This document shows positions 54,996 through 64,000 of a stretch of DNA of 64,000 bases, piece after piece. How positions within the stretch are numbered: position 1 is the first letter of the stretch; each line of letters begins with the position of its first letter. The notes beneath the pieces were generated by a model. The model saw nothing but the letters and a program-made list of their open reading frames with translations. It was not told the origin of the DNA and ran no database searches. The stretch lies in assembly GCA_963777515.1 (NCBI GenBank), contig CAVZQU010000010.1:23559-87558 (forward strand), read 5' to 3'. Made by a program: the position numbers and the translations under genes. This stretch comes from CAVSWT01 sp963777515. Lineage in GTDB: Bacteria; Bacteroidota; Ignavibacteria; Ignavibacteriales; Ignavibacteriaceae.

Positions 54996-56200
54996 TTATT
55001 TCATCTGAAGTACTTTTTCAACTCTTTCAAGTGCCCAGTTTATTTCTTCTTTTGTTATTACTAATGGGGGAGCAAAGCGAATTACATTTTCATGTGTTTC
55101 TTTACAAAGAATTCCTTCTTTCATTAATTCCTCACAGAATCTTCTGGCTCCTTTTGCTTCAGGTTTTAATTCTACTCCAATAAATAAACCTTTACCTCTT
55201 ACTTCTTTTACATGAGGAGAATTAATATTACAAAGTTTATCTCTAAAATAATTTCCAAGCTCAAATGATTTTTCAACTAATTTTTCTTCGACTAAAACTT
55301 TAATACTTTCTCGAGCAATTGCTGCAGCTAGCGGATTGCCTCCAAAAGTTGAACCATGGTCCCCAGGATTGAAAACCCCTAAAACTTCTTTATTTGATAA
55401 AACTGCAGAAACCGGATAACAACCACCTGACAATGCTTTGCCAATAATTACAGCATCTGGTTTAATTCCTTCATATTCGAAGGCAAATAATTTTCCACTT
55501 CTTCCTAATCCTGATTGAATCTCATCTGCGATAAAAAGAACATTATTCTTTTTACAAATATCAAATGCTTTATTTAAAAATCCTTCTAGGAGGGACTATA
55601 ACACCGCCTTCTCCTTGAATTGGTTCAACAATAAAAGCAGCGGTATTATTCTGTTATTGCTTTTTCAAGAGCAACTGCATCTCCATAAGGAATAATTTTA
55701 AATCCCGGTGTTAAAGGCCCAAATCCATCTTTATATTGTTCTTCCGTTGAAAAGCTAATTATGCTGATTGTTCTGCCGGCAAAATTATTGGAACAGGCAA
55801 TTATTTCAGCTTTATTATTTTCAATTCCTTTTACTTTATATCCCCATTTACGCGCGGCTTTCAAAGCAGTTTCTACGGCTTCTGCACCCGAATTCATTGG
55901 CAGCATCATATCATAACCTGTTAGCTCACATAACTCTTTATATAAAAGCGGAAGCTGATCATTTCTAAAAGCTCTTGACGTTAATGTTAATTTGTCAGCT
56001 TGTATTTTTAAAGCATTTACTATGCGCGGATGACAATGGCCCTGATTCACAGCAGAATAAGCTGCTAAACAATCGAGATATTTTTTACCTTCTACATCGT
56101 ATACCCAGACTCCCCTTGCTTCATTTATTACGACATCTAAAGGATGATAATTATGGGCACCATATTTACTCTCAAGTTCGATGAATTCATTAGCTGACAT
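54996..56200 (-). CDS. rocD: Ornithine aminotransferase (two one-base insertions)
   Basis: A PLP enzyme converting ornithine and 2-oxoglutarate to glutamate semialdehyde and glutamate. The first part carries YGAHNYHPLDVVINEARGVW, the NSGAEAVETALKAARKWGY loop and FAGRTISIISFST. Removing one base at about 55645 and one at about 55593 connects it through FIVEPIQGEGGVIVPPEGF, FIADEIQSGLGRSGKLFAFE and the PLP lysine in VIIGKALSGGCYPVSAV. The end is GKGLFIGVELKPEAKGARRF. The reconstruction is 400 residues, normal for the family. Errors in sequence are likely, as all active-site parts are present. Confidence 0.92.
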
Positions 56201-56357
56201 ATACTCCTCATTAAATAATTACACGTTAGATTTTTAAGCCACAAATTTATATAATTTCCAAGTCAAGAGTAACTAAATCAATAGCAATTAGCTTGAATAT
56301 TCATTGTACCTTAATTAAGTTTAATTTTGCTTAGAAAATTAATTTGGAAAGGGAAAA

Positions 56358-56795
56358 ATGACCAAATTTGACGTTGAAACCCTTTATTTTTCGGTCAATT
56401 CTAAGGGGAACAACGATATGATTGATATTACCGATGAAATAAGGACAATTATTTCATCTTCTGATTTTACAGAAGGAAGTGCACTAATTTTTGTTGGCGG
56501 AGCAACAGCAGGAATAACCACCATCGAATATGAACCCGGTTTACTTAAAGATTATCCTGTGTTTTTTGAAAAGATAATTCCTTCTAATGCTCAATATCAC
56601 CATAATGATACCTGGCACGATGGGAACGGTCACGCACATGTAAGAGCTGCATTACAAGGTGCATCTTTCACTGTTCCTTTCAAAGATAAAAATTTATTAT
56701 TGGGAACCTGGCAGCAGATCATCTTGGTAGATTTTGATAATCGATCAAGAAAAAGAAAAATTACAGTTCAGTTAACAGGAATTAAGGAAAAATAA
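56358..56795 (+). CDS. YjbQ-family protein (UPF0047)
   Basis: The 145-residue product belongs to the YjbQ family, which has weak thiamine-phosphate synthase activity in vitro and an unknown true role. Landmarks are GSALIFVGGATAGITTIEYE, YHHNDTWHDGNGHAHVRAAL with its conserved histidines, and LLGTWQQIILVDFDNRSRKR. A strong GGAAAGGGAAAA ribosome-binding site precedes the ATG, and TAATTTTG about 28 bases upstream may be a -7 box. It is the first gene of a run with a nuclease-like gene and a secreted amylase. Confidence 0.9.
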   Translation: MTKFDVETLYFSVNSKGNNDMIDITDEIRTIISSSDFTEGSALIFVGGATAGITTIEYEPGLLKDYPVFFEKIIPSNAQYHHNDTWHDGNGHAHVRAALQGASFTVPFKDKNLLLGTWQQIILVDFDNRSRKRKITVQLTGIKEK

Positions 56796-56798
56796 TTA

Positions 56799-57641
56799 AT
56801 GAAGTTTAAATCGGTTTTTATATTTGCATTTATTGTATTCTTATTTTTAACACCTAAAAATTATCCATGGGGAAAAGTTGGACATAAGCTTATTAACAAA
56901 GAGGCTGTTGGTATTTTTCCACCGGAAATGATTGCATTTAAAGGATGGCAAGATTATTTAATTGATCATGCTGTTGACGCTGATGACAGAAGAAAGTTTG
57001 ATAAAACAGAACCACCCAAACATTATATCGATATAGATTATTATAAAGAATTTAATAATGGTAGAATGATTTACGATGAACAGCAATTAGAAGCGATTTA
57101 TGGAGACAGTATTGTTAAAGCAATTGGTTTGCTGCCCTGGGCAACTATAAATACATATAATAATTTAATAAATGCATTTAAAGAAAATAATAGAGACAAA
57201 GCATTAATATACGCTGCTGACCTTGCTCATTATATTGCTGATGGACATCAGCCGTTTCATACTGTTATGAATTATAATGGACAGCTTACAAATCAAAAAG
57301 GAATTCATGGCAGGTATGAAATAGATATGATTGATAAATATTACAATCAAATTATGGGCACGATTTCTCCTGATAAAGTAAATTATATTAACGACCCACT
57401 AAATTATATCTTCAATTACATTTCAAATTCTAATTCAGTTTGTAATGTTATTCTTGATGCAGATAATTTTGCTTACAATGCAGTAAAAAATCATGACAGT
57501 GATGAATATTATAGGCTATTGTGGTTGAAAACAAAATATATTACTACAATTCAATTAACAAAAGCATCTGAAGATGTGGCGTCACTTATATATTCTGCTT
57601 GGGTTGATGCCGGCAAGCCTGACTACAAATTATTTAATTAA
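56799..57641 (+). CDS. Secreted S1/P1-family zinc nuclease
   Basis: The 280-residue product has a signal peptide (FIFAFIVFLFLTPKNYP) and then the mature N-terminal WGKVGHKLINKEAV. Here the tryptophan and histidine coordinate zinc. Further ligands are in KHYIDIDYY and ADLAHYIADGHQPFHTVMNY, with GIHGRYEIDMI. Members cleave single-stranded RNA/DNA or phosphodiesters and scavenge nucleotides. It follows yjbQ by 3 bases and precedes the amylase by 23, suggesting one operon for extracellular polymer use. Confidence 0.9.
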   Translation: MKFKSVFIFAFIVFLFLTPKNYPWGKVGHKLINKEAVGIFPPEMIAFKGWQDYLIDHAVDADDRRKFDKTEPPKHYIDIDYYKEFNNGRMIYDEQQLEAIYGDSIVKAIGLLPWATINTYNNLINAFKENNRDKALIYAADLAHYIADGHQPFHTVMNYNGQLTNQKGIHGRYEIDMIDKYYNQIMGTISPDKVNYINDPLNYIFNYISNSNSVCNVILDADNFAYNAVKNHDSDEYYRLLWLKTKYITTIQLTKASEDVASLIYSAWVDAGKPDYKLFN

Positions 57642-57664
57642 ATTGAGATTTTATTGGGGTTTAT

Positions 57665-60494
57665 ATGAAGAGATTGATTTTACTTTTCATTGCTATATCA
57701 GTTCAATTTTCCTTTTCACAAGTAGTTCAATTACAGCCAACTTTTGCCACTGAAAATGATTCAATAGTAGTATATTTTGATGCGACGAAAGGGGATGCCG
57801 GCTTAAAAGGTTTTACTGGTGATGTTTATGCACACACCGGTGTTATTACAAATTTAAGTACCAGCAATTCTGACTGGAAATATGTTATGGCTCCATGGGC
57901 TACTAATTATAATGATATAAAATTAACTCGGGACAGTACTGATCACTATCATTTAGTAATTGGTTACCCCAGAGATTATTACAGCAGCAACCATCAAAAC
58001 TTAGGCTCCATTCCTTCAAGTGAACACATTTTAAAATTAGCATTTGTTTTTAGAAATTCTGATGGTAGTAAAACAGGGCGTGATGTAGGCGGGGCAGATA
58101 TATTTGTTCCTCTTTCTGAAGAAGGATTAAACGTTTCTATTATTACTCCTTCTGAAAAGCCTTTATTTGTAAATTTGCATGATAGCGTAAAAGTCCTTGC
58201 AATATCTTCCGGAGCAATTGATTTAAATTTATTTATTAATGATTCTCTTGTTTCTTCAGTTATGAATGATACTCTTGAGTATTATTTACATTTAGATAAT
58301 TATGATAAAAAAAGAATAAAAGCTGAAGCAGTAATGGAAGCATTGCACGCCATAGATTCTACTTACGTAATCGTTAGAAGTCCGGATGTTATTGCAGCAC
58401 AACCTATAGGTATTAAAAATGGAATTAATTATACAAGCAGTACATCAGCCACATTTTCTTTATATGCACCTTCACATCAAAATGTCTATTTGATTGGGGA
58501 TTTTACCAATTGGGAAGTTGATCCCAAATATAAAATGAAATTAACTCCCGATCATTATACTTACTGGATTAAAGTAGATAGTTTAATCCCTAAGAAAGAA
58601 TATATTTGTCAGTATTTAGTTGATGAGAATTTAAGAATAGCCGATCCTTATTCTGAAAAAGTTAGTGATCCGTACAATGATAAATACATTAGTAATATTA
58701 CCTATCCTAATTTAATTCAGTATCCAGCAGGGAAGACAACTGAAATTGCCACTGTTATTCAAACTGATCAGGATAAATATCAATGGCAGAATACTAATTT
58801 TGATCGTCCCAATAAAAAAGATTTAGTTATTTATGAATTACTGCTTAGAGATTTTATAGCTGAGCATGACTATAAAACTTTAACTGATACATTGGATTAT
58901 TTTAAAAGACTGGGTATTAATGCAATCGAGTTAATGCCGGTTATGGAATTTGAAGGAAATGAAAGCTGGGGATATAATCCTGATTTCATGTGTGCTGTAG
59001 ATAAATATTATGGCCCTTCTGATGATCTTAAAAAATTTATAGATACTGCACATCAAAAGGGAATTGCAATAATACTAGATATTGTTTTGAATCATCAGTA
59101 TGGCAAATCACCTTTAGTAAGATTATGGTGGGATGCGGCCAATAACAGACCTGCAGCAAATAGTCCATATTTTAATACAGTATCTCCAAATCCGGTGTTT
59201 TCGTTTGGCTATGATTTTAATCATGAAAAAAGTGCAACTCAAATATTTGTTGACAGAGTTACAAGTTATTGGTTAACAAATTATCATATAGATGGCTACA
59301 GGTTTGATTTTACAAAAGGATTTACCAATACACAGGGAGACGGAGGAGGATTTGATCAATCACGTATAAATATACTTGAAAGGATGGCTGATAAAATATG
59401 GGATGTTGATTCTTCAGCCTATGTTATTTTGGAACACTTTGCAGCTAATAGTGAAGAAGCGATATTAGGTAATTATGGAATGCTGCTTTGGTTCAATATG
59501 AATAGTAATTATAATGAAGCTACAATGGGTTATTCATCAAATTTGTCAAATATTTATTATAAAAACCTTGGATGGACAATTCCACATCATGTTTATTATA
59601 TGGAAAGTCATGATGAAGAGAGATTAATGTACAAAAATTTACAATTTGGGAATTCATCCGGAAGTTATAATATTCAAGATTTAGGGACAGCCTTAAATAG
59701 AATTAAACTTGCCGGAGCATTTTTCTTTACCGTTCCAGGCCCAAAAATGATCTGGCAATTTGGGGAATTAGGCTATGATTTTTCAATAGATTATAATGGA
59801 AGGATAGGGAATAAACCGATTCGATGGGATTATTATAATGAACCAGCAAGATTAAATCTGTATAAAACTTTTAATGCATTAATTGCACTTAGAAAGTTTA
59901 ATGCATTTAAATCTGATAGTGTTATAACTAATTTAGCAAGTTCAGTAAAAAGAATAAATCTTTATGACTCTTCGATGGATGTTTCTATAATTGGTAATTT
60001 TAGTGTTGTGCAACAGGATGCTAATCCGAATTTTAGTAAGACCGGAACTTGGTTTGATTATTTTTCAGGAGATACTTTAAATGTAAGCAATCCAACTGCA
60101 ACAATTTCACTTCAGCCTGGTGAATTTCACATTTATACAACTGTTAAATTGCCAACACCAGAAGCAGGTATTTTAACAGGTGTTGAAACAGACGAAAATC
60201 AAAATGAAAATATTCCAACGAGTTTTGCTCTTGAACAAAACTATCCAAATCCATTTAATCCCACTACAAAAATAAAATATTCAATTCCGGTAGGGGCTAA
60301 TAGCAATTCGCCCGTACAATTAAAAATTTATGACATTTTAGGAAGAGAAGTTACATACTCTTGTTAATGAAACAAAACAGCCAGGAAATTATGAAGTTAA
60401 TTTTAATGCTTCAAAACTTGCCAGCGGGATTTATTTTTACAGATTAACTGCAGGTTCATTTGTAAGCACAAAGAAGATGTTATTAATTAAATAA
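57665..60494 (+). CDS. Secreted GH13 alpha-amylase-like enzyme with T9SS sorting domain (one-base insertion)
   Basis: In this 942-residue reconstruction, the signal peptide is LILLFIAISVQFSFS, followed by N-terminal beta domains. A CBM48/E-set domain has FSLYAPSHQNVYLIGDFTNW, and the GH13 barrel carries GINAIELMPVMEFEGN, ILDIVLNHQYGKS, the nucleophile Asp in YHIDGYRFDFTKGF, the acid Glu in VILEHFAAN and ESHDEERLMY. The C-terminus holds the T9SS sorting domain NYPNPFNPTTKIKYSIP. It is cut by one extra T at about 60356, after which LVNETKQPGNYEVNFNASKL and STKKMLLIK complete it. It should be exported by the type IX system and degrade an alpha-glucan outside the cell. Confidence 0.9.
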
Positions 60495-60503
60495 TATAAA
60501 AAA

Positions 60504-61265
60504 TTATTTTGTTAGAGATGCTAAAATTATAGCCGAAGCACTTGCAACATTAAGTGATTCGGCTTTTCCTTTTTTAGTGATAGTGATTTTATCATCTGCG
60601 ATTTCTAATACTTCTTTTGATGGCCCATTTGCTTCATTTGAAAAAATAACTACTTGCTTTTGAGAAGATTCAAAATCAAAAATATTTGTTCCATCAAGAT
60701 CAGAACATAAAATTTTATATCCATTTGATTTTAGTTTTTGAAGAGTCGTTTTTAAATTTTTACTTTCATGAAGTCTAACATGAAAAATTGAACCCATACT
60801 TGCGCGAATTGTTTTAGGATTAAAAACATCTGCGCATCCTTCACTTAAAATAATTTCTCTGACTCCAAACCAATCACAATTTCTAATTATAGTTCCAACA
60901 TTACCCGGGTCAGAAATATTATCTAAACAAACAATTAAATCTTCAGAATAATTTCCTTCCTGGTTTAATTTCGGTTTGTGAAATACTGCAGCTATACCTT
61001 GTGGGGTTTTAGTTTCAACTAATTTTTTAAAATCTTGATTCTTTAATGTATCATACTTTATCTTATTAGAAATTAAATCTTTTATATAAAATGATTCTTC
61101 CTCAGCAAACCCATTAGTCACAAACAATCTTTCTAATTGAAAATCACTCTTAAGCCCTTCTTCAACAATTTTCTTTCCTTCCACAATAAATTTATTATCT
61201 TCATCTCTATTTTTTTTTAAGAGAAGAGAAGAATAATATTTCAATTCGTTTTTAGTTATGCTCAT
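60504..61265 (-). CDS. TrmH/SpoU-family RNA 2'-O-methyltransferase
   Basis: The 253-residue SPOUT enzyme has an N-terminal substrate domain and the three SpoU motifs: NISDPGNVGTIIRNCDWFGV (motif 1), VIFSNEANGPSKEV (motif 2) and KAESLNVASASAIILASL (motif 3). The trefoil knot binds S-adenosylmethionine and methylates a ribose of rRNA or tRNA. The exact target (RlmB-like or other) cannot be told. The ATG overlaps the stop of the DUF971 gene (ATGA), so the two are translationally coupled. Confidence 0.93.
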   Translation of the reverse strand: MSITKNELKYYSSLLLKKNRDEDNKFIVEGKKIVEEGLKSDFQLERLFVTNGFAEEESFYIKDLISNKIKYDTLKNQDFKKLVETKTPQGIAAVFHKPKLNQEGNYSEDLIVCLDNISDPGNVGTIIRNCDWFGVREIILSEGCADVFNPKTIRASMGSIFHVRLHESKNLKTTLQKLKSNGYKILCSDLDGTNIFDFESSQKQVVIFSNEANGPSKEVLEIADDKITITKKGKAESLNVASASAIILASLTK

Positions 61266-61603
61266 AAAATTGAAGTATAATTTTGTGTTCCACCGGATTT
61301 TTCACTGTCTTCTAATTTCTTTAGATATTCCCATGAATATATTCCAGTATTATGTCCGTCTTTCCAGGTAATTGCAATCGCATAACCACCTACTGTTTCA
61401 ATATTTGTTATTTTATAAATATCAGGATTGTCGCTGTTCTGTTTTGCTGGACGATAAGTTTTTAACAAAACGGTTTCACCCTTACAGTTGGCGCATGGGC
61501 ATTCGTCACGAAGGTATTTCAAAGAAATTTCAGTTTCGGTTTCATCATTCCATTTTATAAATAGTTTAGATTTATCTTTAATTTTAATCTGTTTAGCGTT
61601 CAT
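61262..61603 (-). CDS. DUF971-family protein
   Basis: The 113-residue product is a single DUF971 domain (gamma-butyrobetaine-hydroxylase N-terminal-like) with IKWNDETETEISLKYLRDEC, the cysteine cluster CPCANC and VGGYAIAITWKDGHNTGIYS. The cysteines can bind zinc, and the domain is often found fused to or near Fe-S carriers of the Mrp/ApbC family. Here it is coupled to the TrmH gene, four bases overlapping. Its role is not established. Confidence 0.9.
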   Translation of the reverse strand: MNAKQIKIKDKSKLFIKWNDETETEISLKYLRDECPCANCKGETVLLKTYRPAKQNSDNPDIYKITNIETVGGYAIAITWKDGHNTGIYSWEYLKKLEDSEKSGGTQNYTSIL

Positions 61604-61797
61604 AAAATCCTTAGATTATTAATATATTTATAGTGATAATTTTAATTAAAAATAACCTATTATCAAATTTTAATTATTTTAAAACATATTTTCTATTGTT
61701 ATTACGGATAATTCTAAAAATATCGAAAAATAAATCAATTGAATATGTATATTTAAATTTGTCTTAATTTCATTAGAATCAAAAGTAAAAAGTTAAA

Positions 61798-63139
61798 ATG
61801 GATCTAATAACATTGGAAATAATTCTTCTTATAATTTTAATCATTATTGCAGCTTATTTAGCTGCTGCTGAAATAGCTATAGCTTCTTTTGGCCAAAATA
61901 AAATTGAAGAAATGAAAGAGAAAGAAGACCCAATGGTATCTATATTTGAGAAAATACAAAAAAGCCCGGATACATTTTTTGGCACAATTCAAATTATCTC
62001 TACAGTTTCTTTGATGTCATCCGCTATTTTGGCTTATCATCTTTCAACAAAATTGATATATCCTTTTCTTGTTAACGTTCAATTAAGCATTATAAGTAAC
62101 TCTGCAATTATTTTTACTTTTATAATTTCAGTTGTTGTTGTTTCTTTTTTTATTTTAATTTTTTGTATTCTTATCCCCAAAGCAATTGGATTTAAATATG
62201 CGGAATCGATAGGCAAAAAATCAGTTCGCATTTTACTCATACTTACCTCTACGTTAAAACATCCTGTTAATATTATTACTTCCATAAGTAACTTTTTATT
62301 AACACCATTTAAAGAGAAAACAAGTTTTACACAGACAAGATTTACTGAAGACGAAATTAGATTAATTATTTCAGATAGTGTTGAAGCAGGTGAATTAAAT
62401 GAAACCGAAAAAGAAATTATTGAAAATATATTCGAATTCAATGACTTAAGAGCAAATGAAGTTATGATTCCAAGAACAGAAATGATAGCTTTGGAACTAA
62501 AAGAAAATGAACAGGAAATTACAGAAAATGTAATTAAAACCGGGCATTCACTTATTCCTGTTTACGAAGAATCTATTGACAATATTATAGGTGTACTTCA
62601 TACAAAAGACGTTATGAAATCAATCATTGAAAATAAAAATGTAGATTTAAAAAGTCTGCTGCGGCCGGTTTATTTTATTTCCTGAAACAAAATTAATTTC
62701 AGAAATCTTAAAAGAGATGCAGAATAGGGGGGAGCGGCTTGCAGTTGTAACTGATGAATATGGCGGTACAGAAGGATTAATTACTGTGGAAGATATTCTC
62801 GAAGAAATTGTTGGAGAGTTCAAAGATAATTCTGTAATTGATGTGAAGGAATTTTACCGTTTACCTGATGGGAAATATTATATTCTTGGTTCAATGTTTA
62901 TAGATGATTTTAATGAAAGTTTTAACGTGGAATTACCTAAATCCGATGAATACAATACGATTGCTGGTTTTATCTCCGAAAAAACCGGTAAGATATTAAA
63001 TACTGGAGAGATTATGGATTATGAAAATCTGCGATTTGAACTGATCAAAAAAATAAGGCAAAAGATGGTTCAATTTAAAGTTCACGCTATTGAAGGCTCA
63101 TTCATTGAAAAACCAAAAGAAAACGATTCAAATAAGTAA
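61798..63139 (+). CDS. CNNM/CorC-family membrane protein (hemolysin-like; one-base insertion)
   Basis: The 446-residue reconstruction has a CNNM (DUF21) membrane domain (residues 1-195, with AAAEIAIASFGQNKIEEM), a CBS pair and a CorC_HlyC domain. Landmarks are RFTEDEIRLIISDSVEAGEL, NEVMIPRTEMIALELKENEQ and RGERLAVVTDEYGGTEGLIT with VEDILEEIVGEF. The two frames join near 62681 by dropping one T, giving RPVYFIPETKLISEILKEMQ. The family is implicated in magnesium or cobalt export or its regulation. It is a single gene here, with TAAATTTG at 61754-61761 as a possible promoter box. Confidence 0.9.
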
Positions 63140-63251
63140 AATTTAAAAGTCCGGTAATATTTAACCCCCAAATACTAATAAAAAAAGTTAGGATAATAGT
63201 TTTTTCATGGCATTTGTTTTGTGATTATTAAATAAAAAATTGAGCAGTTCA

Positions 63252-63869
63252 ATGAAAAAATTAATTATATTTGTCCCGCTAATTATATTTTTGGTTTATA
63301 AATTCTGGCCTGAAAAGAGTATTGAATATCCTTCAGGAATATTAATCGAGCAAATCCCTAAGCAGACTAATCTTACAAACGGGAAAGAATGGCAAGTCGA
63401 TGAATTTAAAATAAAAGCTTTGGCAGAATATGATATTAAAGCAAGAATATTAAGTATGAATTTTTATTCATTAGGAAAAGAAAGTGAACTCTCACCTGTT
63501 GATTTAGCTTTAGGCTGGGAAAAAATGTCTGACCAATCAGTCTTAAATCGAATAGAAATATCACAAAGCAATAGATGGTATCACTGGCAATCTGAAGATT
63601 TACCTATTTCATCTTCAGAAATATCCAGAAGCAGCGCTAATGTTCATATACTTCCCAATGATGATTCAATAAAAGATAAAATTGATGAATTATGCAAAGG
63701 AAGTTTAGTAAGAATGAAAGGTTATCTTGTAGCAATTCATACTGATGATGGGTGGCATTGGAAAAGTTCATTAACAAGGAATGACACCGGAGGCGGTGCG
63801 TGTGAAGTTTTCTGGGTAAATGACTTAGAAATCTTAGACAGTCAAACTTATAAGGGAGAATTGAAGTAA
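63252..63869 (+). CDS. Conserved hypothetical membrane-anchored protein
   Basis: The product (about 205 residues from the ATG at 63252) starts with a membrane helix (LIIFVPLIIFLVYKFW) and has a soluble domain with conserved-looking blocks: VDLALGWEKMSDQSVLNRIE, ISQSNRWYHWQSEDLPIS, SANVHILPNDDS and HWKSSLTRNDTGGGACEVFW. I recall similar proteins with the same TGxGACE ending in other phyla, but no function is known. A TTG at 63240 is an alternative start. It lies between the CNNM gene and tRNA-Thr. Confidence 0.7.
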   Translation: MKKLIIFVPLIIFLVYKFWPEKSIEYPSGILIEQIPKQTNLTNGKEWQVDEFKIKALAEYDIKARILSMNFYSLGKESELSPVDLALGWEKMSDQSVLNRIEISQSNRWYHWQSEDLPISSSEISRSSANVHILPNDDSIKDKIDELCKGSLVRMKGYLVAIHTDDGWHWKSSLTRNDTGGGACEVFWVNDLEILDSQTYKGELK

Positions 63870-63922
63870 CTGCCTTCTTGCTTCGCAAAAAAATTTATAT
63901 TAGTTTTGAGACTCAAAAATTT

Positions 63923-63995
63923 GCTGGCGTAGCTCAGCTGGTAGAGCAGCTGATTTGTAATCAGCCGGTCGGCGGTTCAAATCCGTCCGCCAGCT
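63923..63995 (+). tRNA. tRNA-Thr(UGU)
   Basis: A 73-nucleotide cloverleaf: acceptor GCTGGCG (63923-63929) pairs with CGCCAGC (63988-63994), D stem GCTC with GAGC, and anticodon stem GCTGA with TCAGC. The 7-base loop TTTGTAA puts TGT at 63956-63958, reading ACA (Thr). The T arm has TTCAAAT. The discriminator is T and CCA is not encoded. No other tRNA lies in the remaining bases. Confidence 0.97.
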
Positions 63996-64000
63996 CAAAA

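Noticed and set aside
57665..60494. Amylase truncated before its sorting domain is complete (stop at 60367)
   Set aside because: The next frame continues the T9SS sorting domain to KKMLLIK at 60494, so a one-base insertion is a better reading than a real truncation.

Overview
The window is AT-rich (low-GC) bacterial chromosome, most likely from the Ignavibacteria (Ignavibacteriota/Chlorobi side of the Bacteroidota superphylum). The grounds are a secreted amylase ending in a type IX secretion (T9SS) sorting domain with the NYPNPFNPTTKIKYSIP motif, a PorV/PorQ-family outer-membrane protein at the left edge, and two promoters of the Bacteroidetes form TTG-N20-TAnnTTTG. The species cannot be named from the sequence alone. 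No transposase, integrase, phage gene or CRISPR array was seen.

Layout. 1-3250: PorV-like fragment, phosphoglycerate mutase, SMP-30-like secreted protein, a small secreted protein and an Rrf2 regulator. 3300-9810 (minus strand): a complete SUF iron-sulfur cluster operon read sufB-sufC-sufD-sufS-sufU-sufT-brxA-rrf2, with a Bacteroidetes-type promoter before sufB and two palindromic repeat doublets in its spacers. 9960-28530 (plus strand): a large surface-polysaccharide region in two blocks. The first holds an SGNH hydrolase, GT2, GT9, two GT4, a methyltransferase and a YfhO-type membrane protein. The second starts with a winged-helix/nucleotidyltransferase-like regulator just after a palindrome. 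It continues with a GT4, an Fe-S F420-dehydrogenase-beta-like protein, a polysaccharide pyruvyl transferase, a 33-residue coupled small ORF, a methyltransferase, a polysaccharide deacetylase and a Wzx flippase, and is followed by a beta-propeller lipoprotein. 28830-36200: GroES-like protein, three tiny proteins, a sigma-54 response regulator, aconitase, MarR and a TlpA lipoprotein. 36350-45250 (plus strand): BatA-like protein, hflX, hutH, rmuC, an ABC exporter pair and a LolA-like protein. 45300-52000 (minus strand): OmpA with thrombospondin type-3 repeats, TlpA, DinB, a degenerate ABC-F-like protein, fabF, GNAT and PAP2. 52200-64000: hybrid histidine kinase, ornithine aminotransferase, a yjbQ/S1-P1 nuclease/secreted amylase operon, TrmH, DUF971, a CNNM transporter-like protein, a conserved hypothetical and tRNA-Thr(UGU).

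A major caveat is that at least 15 genes, including housekeeping ones (sufS, acnA, hutH, rocD), are broken by one-base insertions or deletions, and ompA carries an in-frame stop. Reading across each indel restores a full-length family member, so I annotate them as single genes. Sequencing or assembly error is the simplest explanation. The best candidate for undescribed biology is the second polysaccharide block (19.4-28.5 kb). Less certain leads are the repeat doublets in the suf operon, a half-size ABC-F-like protein with degenerate ATPase motifs, and a HutH with Ser-Ser-Gly in place of the Ala-Ser-Gly cofactor triad.
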